Below, piece by piece: positions 40,928-53,730 of a stretch of 64,000 nt of DNA. Source of the DNA: Peribolospora baueri (Eukaryota > Basidiomycota > Peribolosporomycetes > Peribolosporales > Peribolosporaceae); contig JAMDHS010000034.1 of the NCBI GenBank assembly GCA_029717555.1, positions 62,001 to 126,000 on the forward strand, read 5' to 3'. Each line of letters opens with the position of its first letter. Position 1 is the first letter of the stretch. A program made the position numbers and the translations under genes. The notes beneath the pieces are model-generated. The model searched no databases, was not told where the DNA came from, and saw only the letters and a program-made list of their open reading frames with translations.

Positions 40928-43900
40928 ACGTCCCCCCCCCCCCTCCCCCTCCCGAGCCGGCCGGGACCGCTTCCCCACATTTCTCTCTGTCTCCATCGCT
41001 CTCTCGCACCTTGTCGCTGTCCTTTCCGCCTCGTCTCCCATACGCATACGCGCACCAAACTTACTTTACGTTGATACGATTATACGTTTCGGCCACGCAA
41101 CTGGGGGATCGGAGCGTACCTCGCATCCATAGAGGCGCTGCACATATCCTTACCTCGTACGTTTCTCTCGCTCTCGCTCCACGGCGCAGCTCGAGGTTTT
41201 GAATATGTCTTGCTTTACGCCTCGATGGTCCTAGTTTTGTTCTTGTTCGGCCATGTCCTCCTTCGTCCACCTCTCGCTTCTCGGCTTTTGTCTCCGTGTC
41301 GTCCCTGTTGTCTCCTTCTCCTTCCCCGCCCCTCTTTCCCTCGGTCCTCCATCTCAACCCCCTAGTCTTGTGCTTTAATACGGCCATCGTCGTCGTCTAT
41401 GTGTGCGCTGGTCCGTTGTGAAAGGTCTGAGAGCTCGTTGAGAGAGTATATACGTTCGCCCACCACCGCCAAGGTGGTCGGGTGCACGCCGTCCGACGAC
41501 ATTCGATCAAACTGTCACGGGTGTTCCGCCCTGAGCGGCGAGGATGGGAGGCGGGTCCAGGAAGGGTCTAGGTGTCCGTCGAGGTGCGGACCGAGCGAGC
41601 CGAAAGGCGGGGCGGGGCATCACGAAGACGGCGGCTTGGTCCCGCTCGCTCTCGCCTTTCTGTCACTCTTCCGCGCCCATCTATCTTCTGTCCGCCGGCG
41701 GCTGAGGGCAGCGAGGCGCGCCGCAAACAAACAATCCCAGCTCAGACCAGACTAAGCGAAGTGGGCTGACCTTAGCGCGCAGTGTGTGTTTGTGGAGTGT
41801 TCTCGCCGCATACGTAGATCCGGTTGGTCGGTTGGCATCGGCGGATCGGCTTCCCAGCTACCCCCGCACCCGCTCGCGCGCCCGGCCCGGACGAGACGGA
41901 CATGCGCAGATAGAGACAGATAGACAGACAGAAGCTAGAAAGATGGAGAGATGGCCGAATTTGACCATCGTATTCGGAGGGGCGTAGTTCGCCACGTATA
42001 GGTATGTATGTATGTTACGTCGCAATAGTTCGTTACGACGTTCACGTACGACGACGGGCCTTCCGCTTTGCTCATCTCTTCCTTCCCTTCCTCCCTTCCT
42101 TGCTCGCGCGTCGTCACCGTCACCGTCATCCGTCGTGGGGGCATCGGTGAGTTTGTTCGTAAGGGGTAGCGCAGCGCAAAGAGAAAGAAAAAGAAAAGAA
42201 AAGGAAGCCACGAGCGTTGTTGTTGTGGCCTCTCCCGTCTCCCGTCGCCGTCGTTATTTCTTTCCACGCCAAGCTGAACAGCCACGGCCGGCCGAGTGCC
42301 TGCTTGCCGGAAGGCCGTAGGCTCCCTTGGCAGGGCACGGCACGTCAGACTAAAAGTCTCTGGGCATCTCCGACCTCGACAGCCCAACACCGACACAACG
42401 TCTCGCCTCAAGCGGTCAGTCCGGTTCCCGTTCGCTCGCTCTCGTCGGATTGGAGAGATGGAGGAGGGAAAACGGCGACAACGGCGAGCATGCTCATCGT
42501 TGTGCGTGCGTGCGCCGCCACAAAGACCATTGCTGTGGATGATGAGAGCAAGACTGCACGGCCCACAGGGGGGAGGGGAAGTGGCAGGCTTGAGGTTGCA
42601 TTGGACGCGCCCATCAGCCGGAAGACGGTCGGTCCACTTTGGCGTTGATAAATCACAGGATGACGCTCCAGGCCGTGACGGGGACGTAGGCGAACGTGGG
42701 GATGGACCGCTCGCCCCCCCACCGATCGCATAGGCTGAGAAGATCTGCGAAAAGAACGGACGGTATCAATGGCGCCAGAGGTTCGTCTTCGAACAAGGCA
42801 GCCGACCAAAGAAGATGCGCCCAGGAGCGTAATGTAATATGTTATGGAGATCTTATTCCCCAATGGAGGCATGCTCGCGCGCCTCCTTGTCAGTGTCCTG
42901 CGGAGTGTAGCCAAATAATTAAGGGCTGGAGTTGACGAAAGGAACCCTATGTTCCGCTTGCACCCATCGACTCGGCCGGATCGAAGCTGACAAGAGTTCA
43001 GAACGGATCGTCTGGGCACGCACCCAGGAGACGATATCGAGCGTCCTCATCAGGAACCGCAATGACGCAACGCAAGGGTCGACGAATACTCGGTCATGTC
43101 CCTGGCACTCGACGGTAAGGAGGAACGCGGCTTGTCTGTCCGTATTCGTCAAGGGTGAAAGCGAAGCACAATCAGTTCGTCCTTTCGGGTTGTCGGGAGA
43201 CCTCGCGCTCGTCGTGTCTCTTTTGAAAGGGACATGCTTAACGGACGAGGGTGAAAGGGCCATCTGCAAAGTGGAGGCCGTCCCGAGACAAGAGCAGAGA
43301 CCGAAGAGAAGACCTGAAGAAGAAAAGCGGAAAGGTCAAGTCGAGAGGATTTTGTAACGTCGTCACCGTCCTCGCGTCTCCGCGCTCCTTTCCGGTCTCA
43401 AACTTCACTCTCAATTGTGTATTGAAAACCGCCGCACAATCGTCTTGTAAAGCCACAGGCACTTCTGTGGCTCGTCATCATTCGCAGGTCGATGCGACAC
43501 TCACGGTAGAGATATGCTGCAGGTCGGCCGGTGCCATGGTGGGGTGCGTTTGCTTGTGCGACTGAGCGGACGACAATGTGGTCTTTCGACGAGCCGTAGC
43601 CACGCTGAGCGACCGCAAAGACCAACCAGCGTCCAATCCCTGCTCACGTCTTGGGGGCCCCGTCGGACATGGTGGGGCGCGATCAAGTATGGATGCTGAT
43701 CAGCGGTGCGTCCTCGAGACGAGGACCAGAATGGAGCTCAGCGCGGCTATCCATTCACCGCAGTACCGACGCCGCCGAAAGTGGGGCACCAGCCTGTGGC
43801 TCCACGTGACTAAGACCGCAGCAGCCGTGTACCTAGCGGCCGTGCTATTCCTGGGCAAGAGCCGTCGACGTCAACGGACGGCGACGAGCGACGGTGGTGG

Positions 43901-44038
43901 TCTTGGTCTGCACTGCTTGCAGTCGGCAGTATACAAGGCCCCCTTTTGTTCATACCAACGCCACTACCACCTCGAAAGGTCACCTCCTCCCGTACACGAT
44001 CTTTCACCACCGCCCAGAATTCGACCGGGGTCGTCGCT
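40928..44038. other. Intergenic, about 3.1 kb
   Basis: The first 480 bases are pyrimidine-rich 3' flank of the Sfp1 gene. I found no open frame with a domain or a consistent splice pattern between 41400 and 44038. The bases just before 44039 form the leader of the RING gene. Confidence 0.5.
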
Positions 44039-46353
44039 ATGGCCCTCCTCATGAACCGCCTCTTCGCCCGAGCCGACACAGTCCAAGGCGACCCCGAAAC
44101 CCTTGCCTCCCTCCCTGCCTTGAGTGCCGCCGAGGCGGGCCAAGCCGCCGCTCCCTCTAGTGTTGCCATGGATGAGGGACGGTCGCGATCTCCCGTACCG
44201 GCTTTGTCCTCGCCGCCCGCCACTCCCGGCGACGGAGGTCATGCGGAGAGCAGTCGCGGCAGAGGCGGCGGAGGCAACACGCGAGGGCAGAACGCCCGAC
44301 GTCGCAAGGACATCGACTCCTCCACGTTGTTTGGGCCTCCGGTCGTGGGCACGGGCGTAGGGAACAGGAAGGGTTTCAGAGGCACTACCGGTGCGAGCGC
44401 CTCCCTTTGGGGGAGGTACTTGGACTTCGCCGGTTCGAGGAACGCCGTAGTTAGAAACGAAGGGCTCGGCGTAGCCGCTGGTGACGACGGTCGAGGAGAG
44501 GAGGACAAGGCGGAGACAAATGCGCCTCTGGAGAAGCAGATGACGGAGAGAGAGAAGGAGGAGTTGGCGAATGGCGTCGACGTTGAGACGATCAGGAGAT
44601 GGGTGGAGAGGAGTGGACAGGTGGGCCCAAGCGACGTTCTCTAACCAGACGGTATTGGGCAGTTCCTTTTGACCTCGTTTCCTGACTCTCTGGCTGTGCT
44701 CTTCTCTCTTGGCTACATCTCCAGCACCCCGCCGCCCTATCGACGACGCTACAATCGCTTGTCAACCTCAAACGCAATACTGTCCGTCTCGCGCCCCTCC
44801 CGTCCACCACGCCATCCTCATCCCCTGCGCCGTTAGACTCCTCTGTCTTGTCGCCCACTCACTCATTTGTTTTCACGCTCGACTCTGCCGCTCCTCGTAC
44901 CCGCATCCGCCTCATCGCTCGCCATTCAGCTACCACGTGTCGCGCCAAAGTTGGCGCTGGCGCACGGGGCTGGCACGAGCTTGGAGAAATCATCTCCGAG
45001 AGTGCCATCTCCAAGAGGTGTTTTGGAAGGGAGACGAGTGTGAAGGTGCAATTGCCTCCACCTGTGAAAGGAAAGAAGAAGGTGGAGAGTAGCGACCCGA
45101 TCTTGACGGTGGATGGCGGTAACGGAGGGACCAACGTGGAGAGGGACGGTGCCGAGCTGGACGCGGAGCCGGAGCCGGAAGACGAGAGGGAGTTTACGTC
45201 GCCAGTCCCCGCTCCAGGCTTGGAGGACGAGGTCGTCCCACTCGGTGATATTTCTTCTCCATACGATAACGCTTCGCCTTCGACTACTCCGGCGCCAGCA
45301 CGAAACGGTGAAACGGCCGCCGGTGCTACGGCAGAAACAAGCTTGAAGGGGAAAGAGAAGGAAAAAGACGCACCGGTGCCGGAGACATGTAAGCTTGGTA
45401 TCTTGGTTGAGGCGTTGGACGCAGACGGTGAGCCAAAGTTTTGTCTTCATCCTCGCCACATGGAATCATTCTTCTCGGTCAGGAGCCGTTCCGGACTGAC
45501 GATTACGATTTCCTCTCCGACCTTCTCAGGCGAACCTCTACCTTCCGACATGGCCAACTCGCAAACGACCTTCCTCCGCGTCACCGGGACGCCTGTCGCC
45601 TCTGCATTGTCCGACGACACTCCTGTCTCCGCCTTGGAAGAGCCACAACGACGCACCTGGCTGATGCAAGTGGAAGGACAAGAGGCGCAGATTGGTCCTC
45701 ATCGGTTCCAGCTGCAGGAGCTCTACGCGCTCTCCTCGCGTCCGCCGGTTGTTATTCCCTCTGGGCAACCTTCTGCAGTCGGAGAAGATGACGAGCGCGA
45801 GCACGAGCCCGCTGAGGGAGAGGATGACGTAGATGGTAACGGCCACCATGACGAGGCTGATCCCTCCTTCCTCGGAGGCGTCGGAGGAACGGGCTCTGGC
45901 GGCACCGAATGCCTCATTTGCCTCAGCTCGCCGCCGACCACCGTTCTCCTCCCTTGCACTCACGGCCTCTGTCTCGAGTGTGCCGTGCAGTTGCGGGAGA
46001 GCGTGAAGAGGATAAGGGAGACGGAGAGAAGGAGGGGCAGGGCGCCCAGGAAGAAGTATGTCTGTCCTGTTTGCAGAAGGCGTGAGTGTCCCCCCCCCCT
46101 ACTAGTTCTCCTTGTCGTCTTCGTGTCTTTGAAGCTATTAAGGAAAATAGGTCCAGGGGCAGAGGGCAGGGCGGAAGGAGGGCTAGTGCTGACTGTTTCT
46201 TTCTCCATCTCCATCCTATTCGTCCCCACAGCTTACCAGTCCATGCTGCACATTGCTCGAGCGACAGAAAAGGAAGAGGCCAGAGACGTGCTCCTGCGTC
46301 GAGATGTGTTTCAGTCCTCCGCTACTGTTCATGCAGCTCAGGCAGCCGAGTAG
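44039..46353 (+). CDS. RING-finger E3 ubiquitin ligase (MGRN1-like layout)
   Basis: Three exons join in frame: introns near 44620-44724 (donor GTGGGC, acceptor CTCCAG) and 46081-46231 (donor GTGAGT, acceptor CCACAG). The N-terminal part is disordered and rich in Gly, Arg and Ala. The middle (SPTHSFVFTLDSAAPRTRI and on) looks like a folded beta-rich domain with long acidic insertions. The C-terminal RING is C3HC4: CLICLSSPPTTVLLPC, then THGLCLECAVQL, and after a charged insertion YVCPVCRR with PYQSML in the last exon. The order of a beta-rich domain then a RING close to the C-terminus matches MGRN1/RNF157-like ligases. That comparison is from architecture only. The ATG at 44039 was chosen because an upstream Met in frame lies in leader-like sequence. 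Confidence 0.8.
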
Positions 46354-48227
46354 AATCCGGACTTGACGAAGGCCTTCGGCCAGACACTAAATTATCGTCG
46401 CATTCGGCTTGGCTTTGTTCCCCATGCTTCGTCGTTGCTTGTCCAGCTTCGGACGACGGATGATGGGGGTGGATCGCACTTCGTTGGGTTTGACTGATCA
46501 TTTCCCCCGCCTACCCTTCACACTTTGCCTCTGCTCCCATCCTGTGCTGCCCATTCCATATCTTTTCCAAGTTCCTATTACCTCGCTCGTTTCTTTTGCT
46601 TTCGTGTTCGAACCCTGTGCTATCTATCGCTGTGCCTTCTCCCTTTCCTTCTGCTACCGTCCTCTTTTGTCATGTTGCCATACGCAGCCTCACGCGGCCT
46701 CCGCGTGACCCTATTGCCCTCTCCTCCCTTCTCAAACCGTGCCGCACGTGGCTCGCCCTTTCTTTCTCGTCATTCTCCCACCCCAGTTGCTCTTGTGTAG
46801 TTTTTGCTCGACAGGCTCTCTGTTCTTGTCCCTTCCTGGGGCTCCTGTATTGTCATCGATTTGTGTACGTGCGTGAATCTTGGAGTTTTGAGTACTACCC
46901 GGGACGGCCGAGCCGGCGATGGACTCTCTGCCGGACGCTCAGCCGTGGTTACTACTGCCTTGCTTCGAAATGCACGCCCTCCATCGAGCACTACTCTCGG
47001 CCTGTCTCCCCCAGCTCTCGTGGTCCGTGCACCGCCCGGCGGCTCCGTAAACTCGCCACCCTCCAAACGCTGACGTCGTCCGGACTACCTCTCACCGTTG
47101 TATTTGTTTACCTGTGATCACCCACCCCCCCCCTTCCCCCTTCGCCCCTGCCCATTCTCTTATGTCATACATGGCACGATGCTCCGCATCTCACCCCACC
47201 CGGCTCGCGTTGTCATCAATGTCGCCCCTTGTTCAAATATCTCCCCCTTCTTCGCATCGGAACCTTTCCCTTTTCCCCGCCGCTACCTCAGCGTCGTCCT
47301 TTCTCTTCCAACCCGTTCTACGCTCGAGAGCCTCCCATGCCTCGTCAGCCAATCTTGTCGCCGTAGGATTTCTGTCCGCAGTCGTCGGTTCTCCGGGGAC
47401 AGAGCAACGACTGAGGAGAGGAATATTCCGTCACGCCGACTCTTACCCATCATTAATTAGCATTTGCAGCCATTTCCCTCCGAAACCTTCTCATGCTCCT
47501 CTTCCAACCTCCACGTGATGTTGTCGTTGTTCGAAGGCGCGAAGTCGCCCTTCGTGACGAGCGTCGTTTCGGAGGTCTACTCGCTCTATGCGAAGCGCGC
47601 GGCGTCCACGCATCGGCGCCGCGACCATGCTCAGTCTCCGCGTATCTATGCGAACGCAACGCGTGGTTACCTGAATTAGCTTAGAGAGAAGCCAGAGCAT
47701 TGCCGCGCGCAAAGTGCGAAGTTACATGCTTGCAATGCTTGCATGCAGCATGTCGGCATGGCAACGGCGCCAAAATAAGGTGGAACGAGCGGGATGTCGG
47801 GCCGACACGCATGTAGCCCTTTGTGCGATCGAGCCGTCGCTTCCCCGCCGTCCTTGATGAAGGAGCGGCAAAGACGGAACACTCCAATTTGGCTGGGAGA
47901 CTGGGACAATGTCTGTGGATGCGATATCAGCTACCTGCACTAACGGCGGAAGCCAAGCGATCGTCGTTCGGGGGGTGGCAACCGCTAGGCCGAGCCAACA
48001 TGTAGCTAATCCTTCTGGCATTTCCCCACTTACTCACCCGGTTCAAGATATTTTCTGTACGGAGTACTTGTGTGCCGTTATCTGAAGGAGACCGACTCGG
48101 ACGGTAGCAAGATATATAAGAGCGCTGGGATGTACGGTGCTCTCTGGCCTTCTCAAGCGGCCCTCTCTCTCCTCACGACAGCCACCCGCCACCGGAGGAC
48201 ATCCTGCGAGTTCTACTGCACCTCAGC
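46354..48227. other. Intergenic, about 1.9 kb
   Basis: Pyrimidine-rich 3' flank of the RING gene extends to about 47500, followed by the promoter of the methyltransferase gene. No gene is recognised. Confidence 0.5.
48113..48119 (+). promoter_or_regulatory. TATA box of the methyltransferase gene
   Basis: TATATAA lies 115 bases upstream of the ATG at 48228 and is followed by a pyrimidine-rich leader. Confidence 0.55.
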
Positions 48228-49961
48228 ATGTCCGACAGCAAGAAGGGTGAGTTCGTCGAGTCGATGTCCAAGGACACAGCCCTTTGAGTGTCGCCTGATG
48301 ACCTACGTTTGCATCGAGATAGACGGCAGTATGGGCGATGGGGGCAAGGACGTTTACCGCCTTCCCAGTGACGACAAGGAGGTCGAGCGCCTATCCTTGC
48401 AGCATAAGGTGCGTACAGTGGTACCCTGGCTGGCTTCGATGTTTTAGCGAGTCGGTCAAGGGACGAGCATGGCATTTAGGAAGGAAGGCGTACGAGCTCG
48501 TCTTTCGCCTCGCATTCTCATGCGATAGATCCACAAGTGGTGCTTAGGAGGACGCAACTATCCGCCCAAGGCGCCTATACTCGAAGTATTGAACGACTCG
48601 TCTTCTGCGAGGCGAAAACAAAGTGAGCATCCTCGTGTCCGACCGCTCTTTCCGAGGTCTGGCCATTTGACCGGTACTGAAATTGAGTCCATCGTCTGTC
48701 CGTCCCTCACCGTAACCGTGCAGTCCTCGACGTCGGCACAGGAACGGGAGTGTGGGCTCTCGAAATGGTCAATGAGTTCCCGAACGTGGACGTGACGGGG
48801 ATAGACAAAAGCAATGTCCAACCCCAAAAGGTGCCGCCCAATGTGTCCTTCGAGCACGCTGATATCACCACCGACGAGGCTTGGGTGAGCCTTAAGCGTT
48901 GGAGGGGGACCGGCCACTTGAGAAAGGGTCGTGAAATAGATTTGCTGAATGATGCGCTTGTACAGGAGACAAGAAAGGATCGGTTTGACCTCGTCCACGC
49001 CCGCTTCCTCGCGTAAGCCGTCGTGTGGTAGCCGGAGCTGGTCATTTCGATTGATCGACTCAAACAAGCTAACTCTTGTTTGAAACGTCCCCACGGAAAA
49101 AGCATGGCCATTAAAGACTGGCCCGCGCACGTCTCCAACGTCGTCTCCGCAGTAGCGCCCGGCGGACTGTTGCTCTCCATCGAGCCGTGGTCTTGGATCG
49201 GAAGCCACAACGGCACTCTAGGCCTCAATTTTGCGCGCTGGAACCAAATGTTCCTCAAGTCCTGCGAGTCCAAAGGGGCCAAGGTGGAATCGGTGGGAAT
49301 CCGTCATGGTCGACTGTGATGCTCCTGCGTCGCCATGTATGCCCATCAGTGTTGACCTGAGCGCTTGATCCTCTTCCACCGTTAGGGACCTATTTGCCTC
49401 AAGCTCGTTCAAGAGCATCCCGACCTGGAAAGTGTTCAACATGACGTCATTGAATGGAGCTGTGGGCGAAGCCCCAGTGGTAAGTTGAGGCGGCCTGCTC
49501 GCTCGCATGGTCCGTAAATAAGCTTGCACTGAACGTCGCGCTAAAACGTCATCGGTCATTCCGCACAACAGACCCCGCGAAGGACGAATTCGGTGTCATG
49601 ATTGCCGAAGACTTCGAATATCTCTTGCCCCTGGTCAAGTAAGTCGTGTTGTGATGGTCACTCTGTCAGTCTGCTCGCTACGGACTAGTCGGCCACTCAC
49701 GCTTCCTTCCGCGCGTGCCCTTAGGCCATTGCTCGTCGAAGAAGGTTTTGACGAAGAATAGTGAGTACTGTACATCATCGTTAGACTGCCTTTTGCAGCA
49801 CGCCGCCGCGCAGTCCTGACCGAAACCCGTCGCCGGGTCCGGGGGAGAACAGCATCGCCAAGTTCTTAAAAGATGTTCGTGATGAGATTTGGGACCCGAG
49901 CAGGGAGCAACATCTGTGCATCCTCTATGCTTGGGCTAGGAAGAAGGGCACTTCGCCGTGA
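48228..49961 (+). CDS. Class I SAM-dependent methyltransferase (LaeA/UMTA-like)
   Basis: About nine short exons can be joined in frame. Early exons give VYRLPSDDKEVERLSLQHK, the helix seen before the SAM fold in fungal TAM or LaeA-like methyltransferases. Motif I is ILDVGTGTGVWALEM, formed across an intron near 48622-48721, followed by the acidic motif II in DVTGIDKS. Later come DRFDLVHARFLA, then AIKDWPAHVSNVVSAVAPGG (motif post I region with the LRPGG-like turn), and a tail ending LCILYAWARKKG before the stop at 49959. The fold transfers methyl groups from S-adenosylmethionine; the substrate is unknown. Such genes often sit in secondary metabolite clusters or act as regulators, but no cluster is visible here. 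The call to superfamily is firm and the subfamily is tentative. Confidence 0.85.
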
Positions 49962-50545
49962 AGGATCTTCTTACTCGGGGAAGAGAGACGAGACCACGTT
50001 AGCGAATGGAACGTGGAACCTCACCACATGGGAAAGGCCGGCTTTTTCTCTTGCTCTGTCTCCTGTCGCCTGCACTCGCACCAGCCTGTCGAAGAATTGA
50101 AACGGCCGTTTCTGAAGATATATCATGTCCAGCGTTCTGCGCTGTTTGTTCTTGTTGGGGGCCGCGAGGGAAATGAGCAGACAGGAAGGTAAGCCAAAGA
50201 CAGGCGCCTTGCGACGCGGAATGATGTTTGAGGACAAAGACACGTCCGTTTCTTCTGTGTATGGTCGGTACGAGCACGACCACCGGCATGTGTCGTGCTG
50301 TGCTGGGAGCACGGCATCACGCGAAAAAGCACGTGATCAATGACGTCGACTAGCGCGTGCCGGGAGCCCACCGGGAGTCTTTAACCACCTGCGGCGAGCG
50401 CATCTCTTTCTCGCTCCCTGCCCCCTTCTTCCCCTCGTCTCCTTTCCCTCTCCTCATCTCGAAAACGTACTGGCAAGCACGCGCTCACGCGCACTCATTA
50501 GTCCAAACCGCTTGCTAGCTTCGACAGAGAAGGCGAGAGTGAAGA
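49962..50545. other. Intergenic between methyltransferase and TMEM184 genes
   Basis: No gene or clear element is seen. The right half, from 50400, is a pyrimidine-rich leader. Confidence 0.5.
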
Positions 50546-53135
50546 ATGGTAGAGAAGTGTCCGTCGGACAACACCGCGGCGGTGGAGCAGGCGCACTTTT
50601 GGGACCACGATGGATTCCACTGGGACGCCCATCGGTGAGTGTGTTTCTCGCCCCTGCGATAGCGCCAGATGAAGGGGGAGAGCTTTTCAGGAGCGAGGGA
50701 GGTGGAGGGGCGGAGACGACCTCGTAGCAGCGAAGCGGCGGACGCCTCGCGCGCGGACGACCCAGCTGCTCGGACTGGGTGGGTCCTGGCAGGTACGAGG
50801 TTGCAGAGTGCCTGACGATACCCATTTCCTTCATCGTCTCTTTCCCCTTCCCGTTCTGCGCATTGTTTTCTCTCAGAATCGGGTCAGTGAATGCGACCTC
50901 TGCGAAATACCATTTCCTTGCTGCATCACTTACAAGGCTCATTCGTCCATGGCTCCTTTATCCTACTCTATTCCATATGCTTTTTCTTTTCCCCATTCTA
51001 TAGATGGGCGGTGGCAGGCACAGCGGCGGCCATTACGACCATCATTGCTATGATCAATATCCTCAGTCATGCGCTGTGCGTTCCTCCTCGTGCTTCTTCG
51101 GACAGTCTTGACAGTGTGCGTGCCTTCCAATTCAACTGACGCGCTGGGGCCACTCTTCCATACATCATCCGAAAAGACATTACCACAAGCCACTTCAACA
51201 GCGTCAGGTGATTCGCATTCTGCTATTCCCCGTTGTCTACGCGGTCATCAGTTTCTTCAGCTATAGGTTCTTCCGGGCTTATACGTATTGTGAGTCACGT
51301 CATGAATTGACTCGGCTTTCCCACTTTGTGTTCATCCAAAAACAAACGGACTGACTTGTTTCCCCTTGTGCTTCCCCCCCCTCGCTATCCACCCTCTTGC
51401 CTGGCCGGTCGTCGCGCCTTACAGATGAACTGGCCGAATCCGCCTACGAAGCCCTTGCTATTGCCGCCTTTCTCATGCTCCTGCTGCAGTACGTAGGTGA
51501 GAGTAGGGCGGAGCAAACGGCTGCGCTGCACACAAAGGACAAGCGCAAGTTCCCGTTCCCGTTTTGGTGTATAAGGTGAAGTCAGCGGCACGGAACGGGG
51601 CACGACAAGAGTGGACGGACGAGGAAGGCCCGTCGTCGTCGGAGGTGCCCTGACGATCTCGAACCGGTTTTCCGTTGGAATCGCAAGGTATCGACCGAGC
51701 AAGCCGTATTTCCTCCACGCCTTGTGAGTCCTTCCCCAGGGACTGTGTAATTGAGCTTGTCAATCTTCTACCGCGCACGGCGCCTCTGACTTCGTCGGAC
51801 GTAACGACGGCATTATCCATCCCGTATTCTTCTTGGTCACAGGAAGTGGTCCGTTTTGCAGTACTGTATCGTGCGGCCTCTGGAGACCATTATCGGCATT
51901 ATCTGCGAGGCGTACAACGTGCTCTGTCCTGGCGTGACGTCCGTCCATTTTGCTAACGTCTACCTGTGAGTCCAGCCGACATTTCCGTTTTGCTTCCTTC
52001 CTGGAGAGGTTGCGACGAGCACTCATTTTCGTTCACCTCTTGTGGGCTCGCAGCGAAGCGGTGGATTTTGTCAGCATCACCATCGCCCTGTACGGCCTCG
52101 TGAGTAGACTTGATTGTACGCTCACATCAAGGTGGCGTCGTGCTAAACTCCTGTTGTGCCTCGTCTTGGGTACCCTAGATTATCATGTACGACCTCATGA
52201 AGAAGGAGCTTCAAGGCAGACGTCCGCTGGCCAAGTTTATGACTATCAAGCTCGGTATCATCTTGACCTGTGCGTCTGTCGTGTCCGAGCGCTCGCGGGA
52301 ATGAAATTGGGGAAGCTTGTAAGGCTATTTGCTGACATGGTCACTTCAAATTGGCGGCGGCCGCGTGCAGTTTATCAGGGTTTCATCTTTAATATGCTGG
52401 AGGCTCACGGGAAGATCAAGGGCACCGAGTACTGGACGCCGACGGTCAGTTCATCGGCGCGTCTCTCGTGACGTTGTTAAGCTGGTGGGAGGACTGACCA
52501 TATTTGGTACGATATCGCACTCTTCTCAGAACATCGCGGACGGTCTGAACGCGTTGTGCGTTACGCTCGAGATGATCCTCATTGCCGGTCTACAGTTCTG
52601 GGCGTTCCCCTACAAAGGTGAGTGCCTGCCCACCGACGTCGACGGGATTTTGGATTTTGTCGCTCACCCACCCATGCGCCACCGCCCACGTGCTCTCACC
52701 GCCCCTCGCTGTGCAGAATACGAGGGCGAAGAGCGAGGCAGGACGAACCCGGTGAAAGCCATCCTCCACGCGCTCAACTTCTACGACTTCGTCTACGACT
52801 TCTGGCTTTCGACGAAATTCGCTTTCGACTATATGCGCGGCAAGCCTGGAACGAGCTCGAGGAGCATGCCAGTGGGCGGCTTGGACTTTGCGCAGGTCAT
52901 GGGCCATCCCGACGATGATGAGAGCATCGCAGGCAGTTACCACGACAACGTGAATGGCAACGAAGTCGTGCAGGCAGCACACTCGCCGATCTCGTCGGCG
53001 GACGTGTACGCGCACGCTTCGGCCCAGGAGGATGGACGTGCGCCGCGATCGATGGACTCCGTAGCCGACAAGGCGGCCGCGCCGTCGGGAGCGGACGCTC
53101 TGTCGGTGAAGAAGAACGACTCCGGCTCTCGATAG
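50546..53135 (+). CDS. TMEM184 / DUF300 (organic solute transporter alpha-like) membrane protein
   Basis: About nine exons join to a multi-pass protein. Exon 1 (MVEKCPSDNTAAVEQAHFW) is hydrophilic and joins across an intron ending at about 51001 to WAVAGTAAAITTIIAMINIL, the first membrane helix. Family hallmarks follow: QRQVIRILLFPVVYAVISFF, ESAYEALAIAAFLMLLLQYV, RKFPFPFWCIRYRPSKPYFL, RPLETIIGIICEAYNVLCPG, LEAVDFVSITIALYGL, IIMYDLMKKELQGRRPLAKF, LCVTLEMILIAGLQFWAFPY and FYDFVYDFWLSTKFAFDY. About seven helices are seen, the usual number. The C-terminal tail is acidic, Ser-rich and cytosolic. Members are found in vacuolar or plasma membranes; transport activity is known only for some animal relatives. 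The family call is firm. Confidence 0.93.
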
Positions 53136-53305
53136 AACTTGCAAACAAGGCCGACGAACCACGGCGAATGATGGAACGTGCTTGACGCTTTTGACGAATC
53201 CGATCGGATAGGATACCTTGATTACCCTTTCCGCTAATGTCATAATATGAGATGACGACGGTCGATCGACGGAGACTTTTCGTCTGTCTGTCCGTCTTTC
53301 CACTT

Positions 53306-53306
<1 letters not shown>

Positions 53307-53348
<42 letters not shown>

Positions 53349-53363
53349 TTTTTTTTTTTTTTT
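53307..53363 (+). repeat. Poly(T) tract, 56 of 57 bases
   Basis: The T run is interrupted by a single G at 53348. It lies between two convergent genes, 170 bases after the TMEM184 stop, and on the minus strand it would be a poly(A) tract just downstream of the small gene at 53410-53730. Confidence 0.95.
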
Positions 53364-53409
53364 GGTTTGCTTCCCTGCTGTCTCTTTTCCGTCGACGTCC
53401 CTTCTCTTT

Positions 53410-53730
53410 CTATTTCTTTTCTCCTTTTTCGCTCGAACCTGATCGACTCTCTCTCCTTTCCCACTCGAGGACCTTGCGCCTAGGGGTCTGTCGGACGAGC
53501 ACCACCTCCCTAGCGCGCAAGGAGTGGTTGCGGGACCTACCGCTGCTCCGCGAGGAGGTGCTACGCTGCGAGGCAACGCTGCGACGCGAAGCGGAACTGC
53601 CACGACGTATGAGACTGGTGATGGAGTTTTGGAGAAGAGACTCCATACGGGCCTGCTCGAGGGCCTCTTCGACGATCTTCAGATGCGACCGAACGTTGAT
53701 GTGGGAGATGTCGAGGGTCGAGACGGGCAT
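53410..53730 (-). CDS. Small Ser/Arg-rich protein of unknown function, 106 residues
   Basis: The ATG follows a clear pyrimidine-rich leader ending in CAAAACATGCC, and a TTAAAAG-like core element lies further upstream near 53890-53900, so this looks like a real gene despite its size. The first 40 residues (TLDISHINVRSHLKIVEEAL, then EQARMESLLQNSITSLIRRG) form a likely amphipathic helix pair. The rest is Ser/Arg-rich and basic. The C-terminal part could change if a short intron near 53480-53540 is used. No family is recognised. Confidence 0.45.
   Translation of the reverse strand: MPVSTLDISHINVRSHLKIVEEALEQARMESLLQNSITSLIRRGSSASRRSVASQRSTSSRSSGRSRNHSLRAREVVLVRQTPRRKVLEWERRESRSGSSEKGEKK

Noticed and set aside
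39455-41047. Minus-strand open frame of 530 codons
   Set aside because: It is antisense of the Sfp1 coding exon; its Gly/Arg/Val bias follows from the GC-rich third positions of the real gene.
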